In this document: positions 6,214 to 6,226 of the stretch, one piece after another
Layout of the letters: each line of letters begins with the position of its first letter
Position numbering within the stretch: position 1 is the first letter of the stretch
Origin: Prevotellaceae bacterium
GTDB lineage: Bacteria > Bacteroidota > Bacteroidia > Bacteroidales > Paludibacteraceae
Length of the DNA stretch: 6,226 bases
NCBI GenBank assembly: GCA_031270565.1
Contig: JAISXJ010000199.1
Coordinates: forward strand, 1-6,226
Reading direction: 5' to 3'
Position numbers and translations under genes: made by a program
Notes under the pieces: model-generated
Database searches by the model: none
What the model was told of the DNA's origin: nothing
What the model saw: only the letters and a program-made list of their open reading frames with translations

Positions 6214-6226
6214 ATGAAAAGAATAA
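6214..6226 (+). CDS. Start of a further gene, cut by the window end
   Basis: ATG AAA AGA ATA (MKRI) begins 4 bases after the lipoprotein stop, preceded by A-rich sequence (AATAATAAC). The positive start resembles the beginning of a signal peptide, and the tight spacing fits the same operon. With only four codons visible, nothing can be said about function and the call could be chance. Confidence 0.4.

Overview
The window looks like a chromosomal segment from a member of the Bacteroidota, most likely order Bacteroidales. Three things point there: a type IX secretion (T9SS) type A sorting tail ending in TKRMILTK on a secreted protein; promoter-like elements of the Bacteroidetes form (TTTG, about 20 nt, TAnnTTTG) ahead of the genes; and starts that mostly lack a Shine-Dalgarno sequence. 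All genes read on the + strand. No rRNA, tRNA, CRISPR array, insertion sequence or phage module was seen.

Layout. Positions 1-97 may hold the last codons of an upstream gene. A 215-base gap follows, with a promoter-like element and a two-tier inverted repeat. Next come ribF (bifunctional riboflavin kinase/FAD synthetase, GTG start) and, 23 bases later, sufS (SUF-type cysteine desulfurase), probably co-transcribed. After a 113-base gap with its own promoter-like element comes a 588-residue carboxyltransferase of the oxaloacetate decarboxylase alpha / pyruvate carboxylase B family. It has a C-terminal biotinyl-type domain without the biotin-accepting lysine. A strong intrinsic terminator closes this part.

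The second part starts at a good promoter match (4460-4491). It drives a secreted protein made of a signal peptide, a glycine-rich passenger, a peptidase S74 (endosialidase-type) intramolecular chaperone and a T9SS sorting tail. Sixteen bases later, behind a clear Shine-Dalgarno, is a small lipoprotein with a lipocalin-like look. The first four codons of another gene run off the window end.

How they fit together: ribF and sufS serve cofactor supply (FMN/FAD and sulfur for Fe-S clusters). The carboxyltransferase would serve C3/C4 carboxylation or decarboxylation, but needs a biotin carrier not encoded here. The last genes are cell-envelope or surface proteins in their own transcription unit. 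The most unusual points are the lysine-free biotinyl domain and an S74 domain, with its self-cleavage Ser/Lys pair intact, placed between the passenger and its T9SS export signal.
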